A stretch of 32,284 bases of DNA from an uncultured Pseudomonadota bacterium (GCA_937138395.1 CAKZPB010000111.1:1-32284), one strand, 5' to 3'. Counted from the first letter of the stretch, positions 1 to 7,773 are shown. Notes: generated from the sequence alone by a model not told the origin. Translations and numbers: made by a program.

Positions 1-78
1 AATGATGACCTTGCGAGTCATACCCCATACAACCGCAGATCATCGATGGCCGTCATTCTGTTTAATCAAATTGCAAAA

Positions 79-909
79 TTAGCCAAAAGCGAACCATCCG
101 ATTCCAATCTCCTTAACGCCCTTGTGCCTGCCTGAAACTTCAGTGTCATCAAGAATTTGGGTAATTGCTTGAATATTCTCTGTAAGTAACTTCCTTATTT
201 GTCTCGAGACCCTTGGGTAATCGTCCTCTAGAATGTATTTCGACCATCGAAGTTGCTGGACGCGCTTCTCCGATGAATCTTGTTCGCTAAGATTGTGTAA
301 AACGGTTTCACACAACCTTGCAATGGCTGTTGATCCGGCATTTAACACCGTGAGCTGAGATGGCCTTGCCGGCTCATAAAAACGGCTTTTCATTCGCACG
401 AAGTTGTTGTCTACAACCTCGACGTTTCCTGACTCGATCAGATGATCCAGAACCGTGCGGGGAGTAACGTTTCTGCCGACTTCGCGCATTACGATGCCCT
501 GAAATGAACCAGCGCCACCAGAAATTGGGATAATCTTGGGCTGTTTATTCTCGTCAATGTATTCAGGATAAAAACTCCACGCATGCAGAACACCAGTTTC
601 TGCAGAAATATTGATTTGACGAAGACGTTCTTTTGAAGTTTTATTTTCTTCAAGCGACTTGATTGTTCGAGTATCAAGACCGCTGAGCATTGCCAACTTT
701 GATCGGGTGACGCGCTTGGTCCCAGAATGACCTGATTGAATCCAGGCCCTCGCTTCATCTAGGTAAATCTCCTTGACCAAATTCAAAATAAAATTACAGG
801 AAATTTTCCCCACGAACAGTCTGATCAAAGGACGGAGAATTCTTTCAAGGTAAAGTCCAAATTTTTCAGCTTGATCACGCGGTTGTCTGATATCTGCAAC
901 AACTGACAT
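79..909 (-). CDS. DUF6502-like putative HTH regulator, copy 1
   Basis: This 276-residue protein is clearly homologous to the one at 1891-2706. Both share an N-terminal helical block (LRPLIRLFVG, residues 25-34), a segment rich in aromatic and acidic residues (IYLDEARAWI), and a conserved C-terminal end (IGIGWF). Residues 65-88 (VTRSKLAMLSGLDTRTIKSL) look like a helix-turn-helix, as in XRE/MarR-type DNA-binding domains. The overall pattern fits the DUF6502 family as I remember it, whose function is unknown. The ATG at 909 is about 20 nt downstream of the predicted transcription start from the promoter at 936-964; no strong ribosome binding site is visible. The gene is separated from the repeat-protein gene upstream by a terminator, so it is a separate transcription unit. 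A role as a repressor or activator of the module is inference. The stop is TAA at 79-81. Confidence 0.72.
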   Translation of the reverse strand: MSVVADIRQPRDQAEKFGLYLERILRPLIRLFVGKISCNFILNLVKEIYLDEARAWIQSGHSGTKRVTRSKLAMLSGLDTRTIKSLEENKTSKERLRQINISAETGVLHAWSFYPEYIDENKQPKIIPISGGAGSFQGIVMREVGRNVTPRTVLDHLIESGNVEVVDNNFVRMKSRFYEPARPSQLTVLNAGSTAIARLCETVLHNLSEQDSSEKRVQQLRWSKYILEDDYPRVSRQIRKLLTENIQAITQILDDTEVSGRHKGVKEIGIGWFAFG

Positions 910-933
910 AACGAATTTCTACTTAGTAAAAAT

Positions 934-969
934 AGACAATATTGCATTTAGCCATTTATGTCAATAATA
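934..969 (-). promoter_or_regulatory. Promoter/operator element, copy A (for DUF6502 copy 1)
   Basis: On the minus strand, TTGACA (plus 959-964) and TATTGT (plus 936-941) are separated by exactly 17 bp, a good sigma-70 arrangement. The 36-bp block matches the block at 3491-3526 upstream of the EAL gene at 31 of 36 positions, including the whole -35 and -10. The conserved sequence extends past both boxes (TATTGTCTAT on one side, CATTTATGTCAATAA on the plus strand), so it may also contain a shared operator. The predicted transcript start near 929 leaves a short leader before the ATG at 909. Confidence 0.75.
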
Positions 970-986
970 GAACGAAAGATTTCCAT

Positions 987-1017
987 AAAAAGAAACGCTG
1001 CCAATTGGCAGCGTTTC
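987..1017 (-). terminator. Rho-independent terminator for the EAL/DUF6502/repeat-protein operon
   Basis: Positions 992-1017 form a perfect 26-bp palindrome whose half-site is GAAACGCTGCCAA. Read on the minus strand, the hairpin is followed by TTTTT (complement of the A run at 987-991). It lies between the repeat-protein gene and DUF6502 copy 1 and upstream of the latter's promoter. It would therefore separate the two transcription units. Confidence 0.85.
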
Positions 1018-1039
1018 GCCCCATCTACCAAGACGATTG

Positions 1040-1065
1040 AGCTGAAATGGGGGTGAATTTCAGCT
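1040..1065. repeat. Second inverted repeat in the same gap
   Basis: AGCTGAAAT (1040-1048) and ATTTCAGCT (1057-1065) are perfect 9-bp complementary arms around an 8-base G-rich loop. No T-run follows on either strand. It lies just downstream of the repeat-protein stop codon and may be an RNA-stability hairpin or a protein-binding site; its role is not known. Confidence 0.5.
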
Positions 1066-1083
1066 GATCGTCAATGGCCGTAA

Positions 1084-1827
1084 TTAAAGGTGATTTACTG
1101 GAATTTCCAGTGCTGAGATCTCCTGCATTCCACCATTTCCATCTGCCTGAAATACCAAAACATCTGCAGTATTTCGGTTCAATGAGATTTCGGCATAACC
1201 CCAGATAGTGCTTGCGCTTTCTTGACCAGTGCCTGATCCAACCAGATCTGTTGATTGGCCGGTTCCTGAACCTACTAGATCTGTAGACTGGCCTGTACCT
1301 GATCCCACCAGATCGGTCGACTGGCCTGTGCCTGATCCAACAAGATCCGTCGACTGGCCTGTGCCTGATCCCACCAGATCCGTTGATTGTCCGGTACCTG
1401 ATCCAACAAGATCTGTCGATTGGCCAGTTCCTGATCCCACGAGATCGGTTGAGCTTCCCGTTCCAGATCCTACAAGGTCAACGACTCCATTGTTATCAGG
1501 CCGTTCAAATAAAGGAATAATTGCATAACTATCCTTGACCGAAGCTACACCAATGATTGAGGTATAACCACTTTCAAAGGTTATCGAGATTGCTTCATTG
1601 TTTTTGATTACGTTAAAACTCCGCTCCGAGGCTGACACGTAACCTGATACGCACATCAAAACTAAGAGCGAGGTGAATAGTTGCCTGGCGATTCCAGTCC
1701 CTGAACGTTTTATACCGGTTCCATCTCGTTCAATTCCAGTACCTGATCTTTCAATTCCGGTACCAGACCGTTTGATTCCGGTTCCTGAACGCTCAATTCC
1801 AGTTCCATCTCTTTCAATCGTAAGCAT
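1084..1827 (-). CDS. Exported protein with two sets of short perfect peptide repeats
   Basis: This 247-residue protein is not one I recognise. Residues 4-45 are six heptads of the form I-(E/K)-R-(S/D)-G-T-G. They precede a hydrophobic segment (about 49-63) ending in VSA at 64-66, which looks like a signal peptide with an unusually long, charged n-region, or else a membrane anchor. Residues 67-116 are non-repetitive. Residues 117-204 are eight 11-residue units DLVGSGTGxxT, six of them identical (QST). Residues 205-247 form a short unique end. Both repeat sets share the core SGTG. The start is supported by GGAG seven bases upstream of the ATG at 1827. It lies 63 bp downstream of DUF6502 copy 2 and probably shares the EAL operon's transcript. 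No lipobox is present. A surface or periplasmic role is inference. Confidence 0.75.
   Translation of the reverse strand: MLTIERDGTGIERSGTGIKRSGTGIERSGTGIERDGTGIKRSGTGIARQLFTSLLVLMCVSGYVSASERSFNVIKNNEAISITFESGYTSIIGVASVKDSYAIIPLFERPDNNGVVDLVGSGTGSSTDLVGSGTGQSTDLVGSGTGQSTDLVGSGTGQSTDLVGSGTGQSTDLVGSGTGQSTDLVGSGTGQSTDLVGSGTGQESASTIWGYAEISLNRNTADVLVFQADGNGGMQEISALEIPVNHL
1216..1479 (-). repeat. Eight tandem 33-bp coding repeats (DLVGSGTGQST)
   Basis: Eight in-frame 33-bp units each encode DLVGSGTG plus three residues. At the DNA level neighbouring units differ at several third codon positions (for example agatct, agatcg and agatcc variants), yet the peptide is unchanged in units 2-7. This pattern suggests selection on the protein rather than very recent slippage. 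Confidence 0.9.
1693..1818 (-). repeat. Six tandem 21-bp coding repeats (IERSGTG)
   Basis: Six in-frame 21-bp units encode IERDGTG, IERSGTG, IKRSGTG, IERSGTG, IERDGTG and IKRSGTG, immediately before the hydrophobic segment of the repeat protein. Units vary at synonymous positions and at the E/K and S/D positions, while R, G, T, G and I are fixed. Confidence 0.88.
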
Positions 1828-1890
1828 TTTGAATCTCCTAGCAAGTATTATTTATTGGCTTCCCCCCTTACGTTTTAAACTTAAAAAATT

Positions 1891-2706
1891 TTAATTGAAC
1901 ATAAACCAACCTATGCCGATAGTGCATGTTGGTGTCTTACCATCTTCGATGATTTCGTAATCAAGAATAATCTGCTCAATTTCAACAATTTGCGTCGCAA
2001 GCTTATCTCTCAAAGCTTTTTGCACATCCGGGATTTTTTCGCAGGGTATTGTCGTTGTCCATCGATCCTGCTGAGTTAACTTATTTTCAGAATGAAAATT
2101 ATGTTGAACAGTTCTAATCAACCTTCCAATGGACGCTGTTCCCGAGTCAATAATCGTTTGCTCGTTCGCTTTCAGGGGCATGTAATTAATGCTTATCATT
2201 TTTAAATGATTTTCATCAACGATTTCGACGTTTTCAGAGTCAATCAATTTTTCAAGAACAGTGTGATACGTAACATTTCTACCGACCGATGAGGTCACCA
2301 GAGTCTGAAACGTAGGACCTTTTCCAGCAATTGGTAGAATTTTTGGTGTTCCATCTTCATTTTGATAATCGGCCTTATGAGACCAATTGGTTAAGACAGA
2401 CGCTTCAGCGCACAATTCAGCCTCAGCGTTTTCTAATGAGGGACTTGATTCAATGCTTGTAATAGTCCGGGTATCTAAACCCGTGAGCATTGCAAGCTTG
2501 GATTTTGTAACTCGCCCATCAGGCTCATTCTTTTCGATCCAACTGCGAGCTTCTTCGATATATACGCGCTTCATTCGCTGGATCATGAAGCCGCACGAAA
2601 CACGGCCCACAAATAACCTTATAAATGGCCTTAATACGCGTTCCATTGCGCTGACAATGCGTTCAATATTCTCCGAATGATTCACCTGCTGCTGGGTATT
2701 CATCAT
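1891..2706 (-). CDS. DUF6502-like putative HTH regulator, copy 2
   Basis: This 271-residue paralogue of the protein at 79-909 aligns along its whole length. Shared blocks include LRPFIRLFVG (26-35), EEARSWI, the HTH-like VTKSKLAMLTGLDTRTI (66-82), SVGRNVT followed by TVLEKLI, and the terminal IGIGWF. The ATG at 2706 overlaps the EAL stop codon by 4 bp (ATGA) and has GGGAG seven bases upstream, so translation is coupled to the EAL gene. A second ATG follows directly at 2703. Being second in the operon that starts at the copy B element, it would be made together with the EAL protein. DNA binding and autoregulation through the shared 36-bp element are inferred from the HTH-like segment and the layout. 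Confidence 0.75.
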   Translation of the reverse strand: MMNTQQQVNHSENIERIVSAMERVLRPFIRLFVGRVSCGFMIQRMKRVYIEEARSWIEKNEPDGRVTKSKLAMLTGLDTRTITSIESSPSLENAEAELCAEASVLTNWSHKADYQNEDGTPKILPIAGKGPTFQTLVTSSVGRNVTYHTVLEKLIDSENVEIVDENHLKMISINYMPLKANEQTIIDSGTASIGRLIRTVQHNFHSENKLTQQDRWTTTIPCEKIPDVQKALRDKLATQIVEIEQIILDYEIIEDGKTPTCTIGIGWFMFN

Positions 2707-3470
2707 GATAATTCTCCCAGCTCGGATTCAGACTGGATGGTTTCCACCAGCTTTGGTCTTGAATAGGCAAAGCCTTGTAGCCATGAAATGCCAATCTGCT
2801 GAAGTATGTGGACCTGGTCCTGGGACTCGACGCCTTCGGCGACCAGTTCGACGCCGGTTTGTTCTGCCAGCGCCTGCAGGCCTTGGATCAATCGCACGTG
2901 GCCCTGATCGGAATCCAGAAAGCGGATCAGGCTCCGATCGATCTTGACGAAATCCACCAGTTGTGATGCGACCAGGTCCAGATTTGAAAATCCTGGGCCG
3001 AAGTCATCCAGTGCAAAACGCACGCCAAGTTTGCGCAGATCCTCAATGATAGGTCTGGATGCCATCAGATTGACTGGACCGTCAAACTCAACCACTTCCA
3101 GGATCAATCGGGCAGGATCGAGCTGAAAATGTTCCAGTTCACGCTTGATGAACTCACCAAAGCTTTTACGACTCAGCGACCCGGGGTGGATATTGATACT
3201 CACCCAACTATCAGGGTTGAGCCACTCAATGCACTCGAATGAACCCGACACGATGTCCTCGTCAAATAAGAGCCCCCTGCGGCCATAGCCTCGCTCGACA
3301 AGCTGAAATGGTGTCAGCCTGGCCAAGGACTCAGATCCTCTGACCAGAAACTCACACCATCGGTCAGACTCAAGACTGTCTACTGGACAGATATCCTGCA
3401 CGGCCATCTTGAATGGCAGCGGCCGCGAATCCTGATTGACCAGTAGTGCTTCGGTGTTCGCAATTATCAT
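2703..3470 (-). CDS. Stand-alone EAL-domain cyclic-di-GMP phosphodiesterase
   Basis: This 255-residue protein consists of little more than an EAL domain; there is no GGDEF, PAS or membrane segment. The signature reads EFL instead of EAL (E40). The other residues expected for metal and substrate binding are present: N93 (SINI), E125 (LEVVE), D155-D156 (DDFGPGFSNL), K176 (VKID), E212 (AEGVES) and Q232 (LQGF). It is therefore likely to hydrolyse c-di-GMP to pGpG in the cytoplasm. I place the start at the ATG at 3470: GGAG lies six bases upstream, and the frame's more upstream starts (3482, 3530) fall too close to or upstream of the promoter at 3495-3523. It is first in an operon with DUF6502 copy 2 (4-bp overlap) and the repeat protein. 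Confidence 0.85.
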   Translation of the reverse strand: MIIANTEALLVNQDSRPLPFKMAVQDICPVDSLESDRWCEFLVRGSESLARLTPFQLVERGYGRRGLLFDEDIVSGSFECIEWLNPDSWVSINIHPGSLSRKSFGEFIKRELEHFQLDPARLILEVVEFDGPVNLMASRPIIEDLRKLGVRFALDDFGPGFSNLDLVASQLVDFVKIDRSLIRFLDSDQGHVRLIQGLQALAEQTGVELVAEGVESQDQVHILQQIGISWLQGFAYSRPKLVETIQSESELGELS

Positions 3471-3490
3471 TGTGCTCTCCATCACTTGAG

Positions 3491-3540
3491 ATAGACAATA
3501 ATGCGGATAGACATTTATGTCAATAAGCATTTTTGTCTAT
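3491..3540 (-). promoter_or_regulatory. Promoter with nested inverted-repeat operator, copy B (for the EAL operon)
   Basis: On the minus strand, TTGACA (plus 3518-3523) and TATTGT (plus 3495-3500) have a 17-bp spacer. Positions 3491-3526 match copy A upstream of DUF6502 copy 1 at 31 of 36 bases. Here the element is also nested in inverted repeats. Outer arms ATAGACAATAATGC (3491-3504) and GCATTTTTGTCTAT (3527-3540) are complementary at 13 of 14 positions, and an inner palindrome GACATTTATGTC spans 3510-3521, overlapping the -35 box. A repressor bound here would block RNA polymerase. The binding protein is not known; a DUF6502 protein is the obvious candidate. Confidence 0.75.
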
Positions 3541-3754
3541 TAGTATGAACTGTGTCACACTTCTGAGAGCATTTCAGCGTAGATGATTGATTTTATTTGT
3601 TATTTATGTTGGGGTTTATTTGCAAGCCTACATCCGCTCAACTGGCAAGCATCGCGATCAGTGCGATCGACGGCGGGGCTTGATCCAGCCGGGATATGAA
3701 CGGAACAGCAAAGGAAGATCGATCGGGGAAGAGTCTGCGAAAAAACAGTCTGGA
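3541..3754. other. Intergenic gap between uvrB end and the EAL promoter
   Basis: I see no convincing gene in these 214 bases. A T-rich stretch (about 3585-3622) lies upstream of the EAL promoter. No clear terminator with a T-run follows the uvrB stop codon. A 65-codon frame on the plus strand starts with TTG, has no ribosome binding site and runs into uvrB, so I do not call it. Confidence 0.5.
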
Positions 3755-5782
3755 TCAGGCAAATGCGCGTTTCTTCAGCTGTGAAATCTGGTCACGCAAG
3801 CCTGCCGCTTCTTCGAACTCCAGGTTCTCAGCCGCTTTGAACATCTGCTTTTCCAGTTCCGCAATCTGCTTGGTTGCCTCATCGGGGCTGATCGGTTCGG
3901 CCAGATATCGAGAACGCTGCTCGGCAGCTTTGGCCAGATCTTTTGGCTTGTTCTTGCCCGGCGTCTTGTGCGCGTCGGCCATGATGTCAGCCACGCTTTT
4001 CTCGATGGATTTCGGCGTAATGCCGTGTTCTTCATTGAATGCAATCTGCTTTTCGCGTCTGCGGTTCGTTTCGTCCAGCGCGCGCTGCATCGAGTCCGTG
4101 ATCCTGTCGGCATAAAGAATAGCCTTGCCGCGCAGGTTTCGCGCCGCACGGCCAATGGTCTGTATCAAAGAGCCTTCCGAGCGCAGAAAACCCTCCTTAT
4201 CAGCATCAAGAATGGCAACCAGCGAGACTTCCGGCAAATCCAGGCCCTCCCGCAGCAGGTTGATGCCAACCAGAACATCGAATTCACCGAGCCGCAGGTC
4301 ACGGATAATTTCGACGCGCTCGACAGTGTCGATATCGGAGTGCAGATAGCGTACCCGTACCCCGTGTTCGGCCAGGTATTCGGTCAGGCTTTCAGCCATT
4401 CGCTTGGTCAACGTGGTCACCAGCACGCGATCCCCTACCCCTACGCGAAGATTGATTTCGGACAACAAGTCATCCACCTGGCTACCCACCGGCCGGACTT
4501 CAGTCTCCGGATCAATCAGGCCGGTCGGTCGAACGACTTGTTCGGCGACCACCGTAGAGCGCTCCAGCTCCCAGCTGCGCGGGGTGGCGGACACGTGAAT
4601 CGTCTGTGGTGCACGCGCTGCCCATTCTTCAAACATCAGCGGGCGATTGTCCAGTGCCGATGGCAGACGAAAACCGAACTCGACCAGCGTTTCTTTCCGT
4701 GCCCGGTCGCCTCGATACATCCCGCCGATCTGAGGGACCGTGACGTGAGATTCATCGAGAATCAGCAACGACTCCTTTGGCAGGTAGTCAAACAGCGTCG
4801 GCGGTGGATCGCCCGGTTGGCGTCCGGTCAAATGACGGGAATAGTTCTCAATACCCTGGCAATAGCCCAGTTCCATCATCATTTCGAGATCGAAGCGGGT
4901 GCGCTGCTGCAAGCGCTGCAGTTCAAGCAGTTTGTTCGCGCTTTTGAGTTGCTCAAGGCGCTCGGCCAACTCCACTTTGATGGCCTCGGCGGCATCCAGC
5001 ACAACCTGGCGTGGCGTTACATAGTGGGTTTTTGGAAAAATCGTCAGCTCGTCGAGGGTGCGAAGAATTTCACCGGTCAGCGGATCAAAATAACTGATCC
5101 GCTCGACCTCATCGTCAAACAGCTCGATCCGAACGGCCTCGGAGTCGGAATCGCCCGGATACACATCGATCAGGTCACCCCGAACCCGATAGGTTCCGCG
5201 CCGCAGCTCGAAATCATTTCTCGCGTACTGCATTTCGGCCAGGTAACGCAAGACCTTGCGCTGCTCCATCGTCTGCCCCAGCTTCAACTGCAGCGTCATT
5301 TTCATGAAGCTGCTTGGATCACCAAGGCCGTAAATCGCCGATACAGTACCTACGATGAGCGCGTCGGATCGCTGCAGCAGGGCTTTGGTGGCCGACAGCC
5401 GCATCTGCTCGATATGCTCGTTGATCGAGGCGTCCTTCTCGATAAAGGTATCGGAAGACGGGACATAGGCTTCAGGCTGATAGTAGTCGTAATAGCTGAC
5501 AAAATATTCAACTGCGTTATCGGGAAAAAAAGACTTGAATTCACCGTACAGCTGGGCTGCCAGGGTTTTGTTCGGCGCCATGACCAGCGTCGGCCGCTGC
5601 AGGCGTTCAATTACATTCGCCATGCTGAAGGTTTTTCCTGACCCGGTCACACCCAGCAAGGTTTGATGCTGGTTTCCTGCCAGCACTGATTCAGTCAAAC
5701 GGTCGATCGCCTGCGGCTGATCGCCAGCAGGCTCGAACTTGGAGGCCATACGAAATTGGCCGGTTCTGGATTCTGCGCTCAT
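3755..5782 (-). CDS. uvrB: UvrB, excinuclease ABC subunit B
   Basis: This 675-residue protein is the damage-verifying helicase-like subunit of nucleotide excision repair. It receives the lesion from UvrA and recruits UvrC. Visible features are Walker A GVTGSGKT (44-51), the beta-hairpin region ([12 protein letters not shown]) that clamps DNA, motif [13 protein letters not shown], the C-terminal helicase half ([20 protein letters not shown]) and a C-terminal UVR motif ([23 protein letters not shown] broken by hydrophobic spacing) that contacts UvrC. The open frame extends 32 codons further upstream, but the ATG at 5782 gives the family length (E. coli 673) and 19 residues before GDQP, as expected. 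It is transcribed divergently from the aminotransferase gene. Confidence 0.97.
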   Translation of the reverse strand: MSAESRTGQFRMASKFEPAGDQPQAIDRLTESVLAGNQHQTLLGVTGSGKTFSMANVIERLQRPTLVMAPNKTLAAQLYGEFKSFFPDNAVEYFVSYYDYYQPEAYVPSSDTFIEKDASINEHIEQMRLSATKALLQRSDALIVGTVSAIYGLGDPSSFMKMTLQLKLGQTMEQRKVLRYLAEMQYARNDFELRRGTYRVRGDLIDVYPGDSDSEAVRIELFDDEVERISYFDPLTGEILRTLDELTIFPKTHYVTPRQVVLDAAEAIKVELAERLEQLKSANKLLELQRLQQRTRFDLEMMMELGYCQGIENYSRHLTGRQPGDPPPTLFDYLPKESLLILDESHVTVPQIGGMYRGDRARKETLVEFGFRLPSALDNRPLMFEEWAARAPQTIHVSATPRSWELERSTVVAEQVVRPTGLIDPETEVRPVGSQVDDLLSEINLRVGVGDRVLVTTLTKRMAESLTEYLAEHGVRVRYLHSDIDTVERVEIIRDLRLGEFDVLVGINLLREGLDLPEVSLVAILDADKEGFLRSEGSLIQTIGRAARNLRGKAILYADRITDSMQRALDETNRRREKQIAFNEEHGITPKSIEKSVADIMADAHKTPGKNKPKDLAKAAEQRSRYLAEPISPDEATKQIAELEKQMFKAAENLEFEEAAGLRDQISQLKKRAFA

Positions 5783-5812
5783 GGCTGTGTGCAACTCTCG
5801 ACAGGAGTGATC

Positions 5813-5818
5813 TATAAT
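5813..5818 (+). promoter_or_regulatory. Likely -10 box for the aminotransferase gene
   Basis: A perfect TATAAT lies 75 bp upstream of the ATG at 5893 on the plus strand, in the short gap between the divergent uvrB and aminotransferase genes. No good -35 box is visible at 16-18 bp, so the assignment rests on the -10 match and position only. Confidence 0.4.
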
Positions 5819-5892
5819 TTTATCGGCTAGAGGAGAGCATACTGTCATTGCCAGCCGCTCGATCGAGATCGGCCACATACAGGGAATAGATC

Positions 5893-7074
5893 ATGCCAAT
5901 CCGTACCGCGCAACGCGTTTCACTCGTCAAGCCATCAGCGACCATTGCAATGTCAATGAAGGCTGCTGCCCTGAAAGCCGAAGGTAAGGATGTTATCTCG
6001 CTGAGCGCGGGCGAGCCGGACTTCGATACGCCTGAACATATTCGATCGGCTGCGATCGAAGCCATCAATGAAGGCAAGACCCGCTATACCGCAGTCGATG
6101 GCACGGCAGAGCTCAAGGATGCGATCCGTCAGAAGTTCTCGCGCGACAACAACCTCGACTACCAGCGTGATCAGATCCTGGTCTCGAATGGTGCCAAGCA
6201 ATCGATCTACAACCTGCTGCAAGCACTGATCGATCCGGGTGATGAGGTCCTGATTCCAGCGCCATACTGGGTTTCTTATCCGGATATGGTGCGGCTGGCT
6301 GGCGGCGAACCGGTAACGTTGAGCACTACAATCGAAGCCGAATTCAAGATCAATCCTGAACAGCTCAAGAGCTCGATCAACGATCAAACCCGACTTCTGA
6401 TTTTGAACTCACCTTGCAATCCGACCGGTCGCGGCTATCGCAAGGCCGAATTGGCGGCACTGGCCGAGGTGCTGCTGGATTTCCCGCGCGTGATGATCGT
6501 GACCGACGATATCTATGAACCAATCTGGTGGGCCGACGAGCCGTTCTGCACGCTTGCCGAGGTCTGCCCCGGTCTCAAGGACCGAACCGTTGTTGTCAAC
6601 GGCGTCTCGAAGGCCTATGCGATGACGGGTTGGCGCATTGGCTATGCCGCAGCCCATGCAGACCTGATACGTGAAATGCGCAAGATCCAGAGCCAGAGCA
6701 CTTCCAATCCGTGCTCGATCAGCCAGGCTGCAGCAGTGGCAGCGCTGAACGGCGACCAGCAGTGCGTGCAGCAGATGTGCGCTGCATTTCATCAGCGCCA
6801 CAACTGGCTGGTGCCTGCCATCAATGCCCTTTCAGGGGTGCAGTGCGCACCAGGTGAGGGTTCGTTTTATGTATTTGCCGATTTCAGTGATGCCGTCGAA
6901 CGACTCGGGCTGGATGACGATCAGGCGCTGTGTGAACATTTACTGGAAAAGGCCGGTGTTGCGCTAGTCCCGGGCGGCGCATTCGGCGCACCTGGCCACG
7001 CCCGATTCTCCTTTGCCTGTTCACAGGATTCGCTCGAGCAAGCCATCGACAGGATCGGGGACACCTTACGCTGA
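5893..7074 (+). CDS. aspC: Class I pyridoxal-phosphate aminotransferase, aspartate type
   Basis: This 393-residue protein fits the fold-type I aminotransferases of the AspB/AspC 1-beta subgroup, which transfer amino groups between aspartate and 2-oxoglutarate. Features are the N-terminal KPSATIAMSMKAAALKAEGKD-like start and LSAGEPDFDTP substrate-binding segment, NSPCNPTGR, DDIYEPIWW, the PLP-lysine motif VSKAYAMTGWRIGY (K in SKAY), and a C-terminal RFSFA whose arginine binds the substrate carboxylate. AGGGA seven bases before the ATG supports the start. It sits divergent to uvrB, an arrangement I recall from other gammaproteobacteria. Substrate specificity (aspartate, prephenate or another) cannot be settled from sequence, so the symbol is tentative. 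Confidence 0.88.
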   Translation: MPIRTAQRVSLVKPSATIAMSMKAAALKAEGKDVISLSAGEPDFDTPEHIRSAAIEAINEGKTRYTAVDGTAELKDAIRQKFSRDNNLDYQRDQILVSNGAKQSIYNLLQALIDPGDEVLIPAPYWVSYPDMVRLAGGEPVTLSTTIEAEFKINPEQLKSSINDQTRLLILNSPCNPTGRGYRKAELAALAEVLLDFPRVMIVTDDIYEPIWWADEPFCTLAEVCPGLKDRTVVVNGVSKAYAMTGWRIGYAAAHADLIREMRKIQSQSTSNPCSISQAAAVAALNGDQQCVQQMCAAFHQRHNWLVPAINALSGVQCAPGEGSFYVFADFSDAVERLGLDDDQALCEHLLEKAGVALVPGGAFGAPGHARFSFACSQDSLEQAIDRIGDTLR

Positions 7075-7209
7075 TCCGGTGACGCTCGCACGGTCCATCT
7101 TCTGACAAAAACATCGGTCAATTTCCTACCCGTGCTCAAGCAAGCAACCGACTGATTCGTTAAACCTTTTAGCGCATGCTGTTGCCAGGTTTTCACTGGA
7201 GCAACTGTC

Positions 7210-7737
7210 ATGTCATCAAAACACTCGGGATTCACGCTGATTGAGCTTTTGCTCTGTCTGTCCGTGCTGGCGATCTTGCTGTCGCTTGCAGCACCTTCCA
7301 TGCAGGATTTCCAGCAGCGGCAGCGTATAGTTTCAACCGCCAATGAGCTGGTTGCACACATCAACATTACGCGTATGCACGCAGTGAGCAGCCATGAACT
7401 GACGATCATGTGCCCCTCAAGCAATGGCCAAACCTGCAGTGGCGGCAACCGCTGGGAACTGGGCTGGGTCATTTTTCGAGACCCGGATCGAAGCGGCACG
7501 CCGGAGCGCGCAGAGGACATTTTGCGCGTCGGTCACGGCATCAAAGGGCTGGTCATCGATTCAGCCGGTCGCACACGACTTCGCTATCAGCCCGATGGCA
7601 CTGCCGGCGGCAGCAACCAGACCATCAAGGTATGCGATCGACTCAACCCCGATCAGTCACGCGCCGTGATTATTTCAAATCCCGGGCGGCCACGAGTGGA
7701 TGAGCTGCCGGATCGACTGAATTGCCCTGCGCCCTAA
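7210..7737 (+). CDS. FimT/GspH-type pseudopilin
   Basis: This 175-residue protein has a class III prepilin leader: SSKHSG followed by FTLIELLLCLSVLAILLSLAAPS. Cleavage after G and N-methylation of F are expected, with E five residues in. The C-terminal half has the GspH/FimT pattern (LGWVIFRD, RLRYQPDGTAGGSNQT, RAVIISNPGRPRV) and two cysteines (KVCD, RLNC) that probably form a disulfide. GGAG eight bases before the ATG supports the start. It would be a minor subunit of a type IV pilus or type II secretion pseudopilus in the inner membrane. FimT-like proteins have been linked to DNA uptake. No other pilus gene is in the window, so it is an orphan here. Confidence 0.87.
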   Translation: MSSKHSGFTLIELLLCLSVLAILLSLAAPSMQDFQQRQRIVSTANELVAHINITRMHAVSSHELTIMCPSSNGQTCSGGNRWELGWVIFRDPDRSGTPERAEDILRVGHGIKGLVIDSAGRTRLRYQPDGTAGGSNQTIKVCDRLNPDQSRAVIISNPGRPRVDELPDRLNCPAP

Positions 7738-7773
7738 GTTGCGAAGTGAGCCGCTTGGCGCTAGGCTGGAAGC

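Noticed and set aside
1229-1528. Plus-strand frame of PDPTRSVDWPV repeats, and possible CRISPR-like array
   Set aside because: It is the antisense of the 33-bp coding repeats. Units abut without spacers, differ mostly at sites silent in the minus-strand frame, and the minus-strand gene has a ribosome binding site.
1673-1894. Plus-strand frame of IPVPxRS repeats
   Set aside because: Antisense shadow of the IERSGTG heptads, with no ribosome binding site.
3587-3784. 65-codon plus-strand frame after the EAL promoter
   Set aside because: TTG start, no ribosome binding site, overlaps the uvrB 3' end.
3968-5641. 557-codon open frame antisense to uvrB
   Set aside because: Same reason: a codon-bias shadow of a conserved gene.
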